A DNA stretch of 64,000 bases from Symbiotaphrina buchneri (taxonomy: Eukaryota > Ascomycota > Symbiotaphrinales > Symbiotaphrinaceae): contig BCIG01000004.1 in assembly GCA_001599915.1 (NCBI GenBank), positions 248,001 through 312,000 of the forward strand. The letters are read 5' to 3'. Shown piece by piece: positions 60,981 to 64,000 of the stretch (position 1 is its first letter; each line of letters starts with the position of its first letter). The position numbers and the translations under genes were made by a program. The notes under the pieces are model-generated. The model was not told the DNA's origin. It worked only from the letters and a program-made list of their open reading frames with translations, and ran no database searches.

Positions 60981-61610
60981 GTGCAGTTCTGTTCCATCTG
61001 TAATCGTCATGCGCGCGTCGAGAAGGCCATGGTGGTAGGCCACAGCATGGGCGGGATCGTGGCCTGCCACTTGGCCGCGACGAAGAGCGACCGCGTCGTG
61101 GCGGCGGTGCTCATTGGGCCCGTATTGCCCAGTCAGGCGGTTGCGGATGCGTTCCAGAAACGCATCGAGGTTGTGGAGAAGAGTAAGATTGCCCTGCACG
61201 AGATATACTGCTAAGATTATCTTGCTAAATTGTGCCCGTAACCAGATGGAATGGAAGCCATGGCCAACACCATCCCGACTGGTGCGACGGGTTCACGCTC
61301 CACATCCCTCCACCACGCTTTTATCAGGGAGCTCCTGCTCGGTCAGAGCAGGTGGGGGTACATATCCAACTGCAGGGTGATAGCGCAGGCCACGCCACCG
61401 GACTACGGGAGCATCAATGTGCCGATCCTGATCATTGCCGGCGACGAGGATAAAGCTGCACCACTCGAGGGGTGCCAGAAGATACTAGCCAGCATCGGCA
61501 CGGAAGAGAAGAAGATCGTCGTCTTGAAAGGCGTGGGGCACTGGCATGTGATCGAAGCTGCGGATGAGGTCGGGAAGGAAATTACGGAGTTCTATGCACA
61601 AATTCAATGA
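60981..61610 (+). pseudogene. 5'-truncated alpha/beta hydrolase
   Basis: Two exon-like blocks, about 60981-61182 and 61246-61610, join through a GTAAGA...CAG intron in phase. They read the C-terminal two thirds of an alpha/beta hydrolase of the enol-lactonase/haloperoxidase kind: nucleophile elbow VVGHSMGGIVACHLAA, VAAVLIGPV, the cap region (GMEAMANTIPTGATG), Asp in IIAGDEDKAAPL, and catalytic His in GVGHWHVIEA. The Ser-Asp-His triad is intact. There is no ATG in frame and no first half (oxyanion-hole HG motif, first beta strands); homology begins abruptly near 61005, about 150 bases after the FAS1 stop. It looks like a remnant left by a deletion or rearrangement. Confidence 0.7.
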
Positions 61611-62346
61611 GGAGCACGGGAAGCACGCATTTGATTGGACAGGCCTTTGCTGGGTAGAACCGGATCACCATCTGAATAGTGTCTCATCAACATATACGGC
61701 CAAGTTCTAATGCATTTACTAGGTTGTTTGGACATTCAATGGGGTCTGGTGCTAGCACCTGATGATTGATTCAACCAATGGTAGCTCAGGAGAGCTTCTC
61801 TCGGAGCATCTGGTCGGCTCTCGCGGGCTTGATACACTACCAATTGGGCCTGCATGCCGGTCCCGTGTGACGGGCAGTCCCCAGTTCAGGATCTAAGACT
61901 GGCTTTGGAAGTTCAGTCGAGCGGATCTCCTTGTGGCACGCAGCGCTGAAGAACAGACCGGAGATCTGCCATCAATATGGGGCACAACTGCCCCGGCTGC
62001 CCTTGACCACGGTCTCGGAATCTCAAGCTTGCGCATGGCTGCATGGTAAGGACTAGTTTATGCATATCAACAAGAATTTGAATGGAAACGTGCCGATTGG
62101 AAAGATCAAGATCACCAGCCTCCCGAGATACCCGAGCTGTCAGTCGTAAGCGCGCGTGTGTGCAAGACTAGCATTAAGATTCAATAAAAGCAGCGAGCAT
62201 CGAGCAGCGCCCCGCCGCTCAGGGGCGGGGCGGAAGCAGAAAAGCAGTCACAACCTCAACCCGCCCAATGTGAGAATTTTACCACCAAAGTACCGCCAAA
62301 TAAGCAAGGAGACAATGCAAACTCTTGTGAACAATATTTTAGCCAG
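61611..62346. other. Convergent 3' intergenic region
   Basis: About 740 bases between the hydrolase remnant and the KxDL stop. No supported gene. A short GC-rich near-palindrome (GCCCCGCC...GGGGCGGGGC) sits around 62207-62231. Confidence 0.4.
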
Positions 62347-63070
62347 CTAGTAATCCACTGGAGCTGGGTAACGGCTGCTGGCCGCAGCGTATTCTGTGGG
62401 ATATTTCGCCTGCGCCTTAGTATTGATTGCACTGTCACCCGGAATGTCAGCAAATATGATCCACCGAAATTCGTTCTCCTGTCAGGAGGTTCTGCAATCC
62501 AAAAGGAGAGGTGAAACTCACGTTACGCGCTTCTGGGTCCACTCCAGATCTCTCTTCACCTCTTTTGCGGTCTTCATGCCATCAGCAAAGTTGGCTCTGG
62601 TAGTAGCGAGCCTGCGCTGGGCAAGAGCTTGGAGTTCCAAAAGCTCTCGCTGCTTCGCATTGAGCTCTCCAGAACTTTAGTCTGAGTCAGCATAATTCAA
62701 TAGATGGTGAGATTTGACGGCAATCTCGAAAGTAGACTCACGCTTGCGCTTGCTTGACTAGGCTCCTGTCAAGGGGTAGTGGATCAAAGATGCCTTGAAG
62801 ACGGTCATTCAGAACATCCATTAGATCGACACCAGATCCGGAAGCGCTGCTCTCATACTCGCTGCCACTGGCCGCATAGCTGCTAGACGTGGCGGAGTTG
62901 GTGTAAGATGGCAGCGCTGATCTTGAGCCAGAAGTCGTCACGCTCTCCGCAGCCTCAGGGGGAGATCCGACGAGAGGTTTGTAGCCAGTCTGATAGGGAG
63001 GATAGTAGGGAGCCTTTCCAGCCACATTGATGGGAGCTGACGGAGTGTAATGTTGAGTAGAAGAAGACAT
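62347..63070 (-). CDS. kxd1: KxDL-domain protein (BLOC-1/BORC-type subunit)
   Basis: Exons 63070-62742, 62674-62522 and 62431-62347 give 188 aa. The N-terminal half is disordered (Ser/Pro/Tyr). The KxDL region spans exon 1 end to exon 3: LNDRLQGIFDPLPLDRSLVKQAQA, then SGELNAKQRELLELQA and an amphipathic helix to KEVKRDLEWTQKRV, ending in KYPTEYAAASSRYP. KxDL proteins are small coiled-coil subunits of endosome/lysosome-positioning complexes (BLOC-1 or BORC in animals, Kxd1 in yeast). Exon 3 is placed at the acceptor GTGACAG because only that keeps the conserved KYP ending in frame; two downstream AGs give unlike proteins. Confidence 0.8.
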
Positions 63071-64000
63071 GGTGGTAGAATATATGAAGTTTGATAGATA
63101 TGTGTGACAATAGATGATGTAAGGTATGTTTGCTTGATTAAGACAAGTGTCAGATGCCGGTGAACAGGCAAAGGGTGTAGCCTTTGCTTTGAAAGTTCTT
63201 TGAGAGGAGCGATTGAAGCGTGAAGAAGATAGGAAAGAAAGAAGGAAAGTCCGGAGTCCCTCAGGCCCGAGTCGTCCTTTTATACCCATTACAGTCCCAT
63301 TGCGCCCGGAAAGATCGTCATCCGGAAGACCAGAGATGTTGCTGCCCTATTCCAGGCCCTCTCGACCCCGCTCCGGTCAGAGGAAGGCTCCAGTTTATCC
63401 TAACGCTAGGGTTGTGGTTCCGTCTTCCCCGAACCTACTTGCCCTCCTCTTCCTCCAACCGACCCCCTCCTAGAGCCCTCCAACCCCGCTAGGCGCACAC
63501 TTTTCCCTGGGTCCCTTGTCAAGGCCTGAATTACTGATTGGTTTGGATAAGGTCGAGGTGACTCCGGTTCCCGCGCCGGCAATCAGGAAGCTGAGGCAGC
63601 AGTATGGGTGGAGAGGCGTTGCCCCTCGGTCTCCGACGATCGTCTGCAGACGCGAGATGGCAGCCAAGCAGCGGATGAACAGGCGCGCTCTATAGCGGCG
63701 ACAGCCCAGGGTTACCTGCAGGAATGAGGGTCGAGGCAATTGGTAACGGCACGTTTGCACTGACGTGGTCAATGGCTAGGTGGGTTGATGTGTTGTCATC
63801 GTATCGTTTGTTGAACGCTTTTTGCACACAGTTCGCTGCCGCTTACCACATGCGGTCCGTGGCCGCCAACCCGCAGTTTTCTGGAAGGCCATTGCGCCGA
63901 TCTTCTTGGAGCTTGGAGATCCCACATATCCCAAACACTGTTGTCAGTGGATCGGGACTAATAAACCTGCAACTATTCTGTGCTTCAATCGATGAATGAA
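63071..64000. other. Upstream region of the KxDL gene and window edge
   Basis: The first 200 bases are promoter and leader of the KxDL gene. Beyond 63290 several Pro/Arg-rich frames overlap each other on both strands without motifs. One frame runs off the right edge (63724-63999) but is not recognisable. No gene called. Confidence 0.4.

Noticed and set aside
63213-64000. Pro/Arg-rich frames at the right edge
   Set aside because: Mutually overlapping on both strands, no recognisable domain, and the edge frame is cut by the window.

Overview
The window is nuclear DNA of a filamentous ascomycete (Pezizomycotina). Evidence: dense single-copy genes on both strands; many short introns, mostly 46-100 nt, with GTRNGT donors, CTRAC-type branch sites and YAG acceptors; and fungal families such as Zn2Cys6 regulators, a GH17 wall glucanase, class I myosin with an SH3 tail, a polo kinase with a long N-terminal extension, SIN3 and TFIIS. 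I see no rRNA, tRNA, CRISPR array or intact transposon. Gene models were built by hand from reading frame and splice-site phase, so exon limits are predictions. The order cannot be fixed from sequence alone.

Left part (0.7-24.5 kb), metabolic and regulatory genes: a War1/WarA-type zinc-cluster regulator (+), an Fmp42/LAT3-like MFS transporter (+), an amidase (-), a MARVEL membrane protein (+), a FYVE+RING ubiquitin ligase (-), a phosphonoacetate hydrolase (+), a zinc-cluster regulator remnant without its DNA-binding domain (-), a WD40/DUF2415 protein (-), a membrane-anchored pirin (-), a glycine-rich stress-type protein (-) and a 14-TM-type MFS drug transporter (-).

Middle part (24.5-46 kb), growth and division: GH17 glucanase (-), polo kinase (-), OPA3-like mitochondrial protein (+), a conserved fungal protein of unknown role (+), class I myosin (-) and an MLH2-type MutL protein (-). 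Right part (46-64 kb), expression and trafficking: TFIIS (+), an RCR-like PY-motif membrane protein (-), valyl-tRNA synthetase (-), SIN3 (-), a FAS1 secreted protein (+), a 5'-truncated alpha/beta hydrolase (+) and a KxDL protein (-).

No wholly new system stands out. The most useful signals are single-base lesions in three conserved genes (the Fmp42-like transporter, the acidic tail of myosin I, and the splice acceptor of the WD40 gene). Others are two decapitated genes, a fungal P-C bond hydrolase beside a decapitated regulator, a probable non-AUG mitochondrial leader on valyl-tRNA synthetase, and SIN3 gaps that may hold optional exons.
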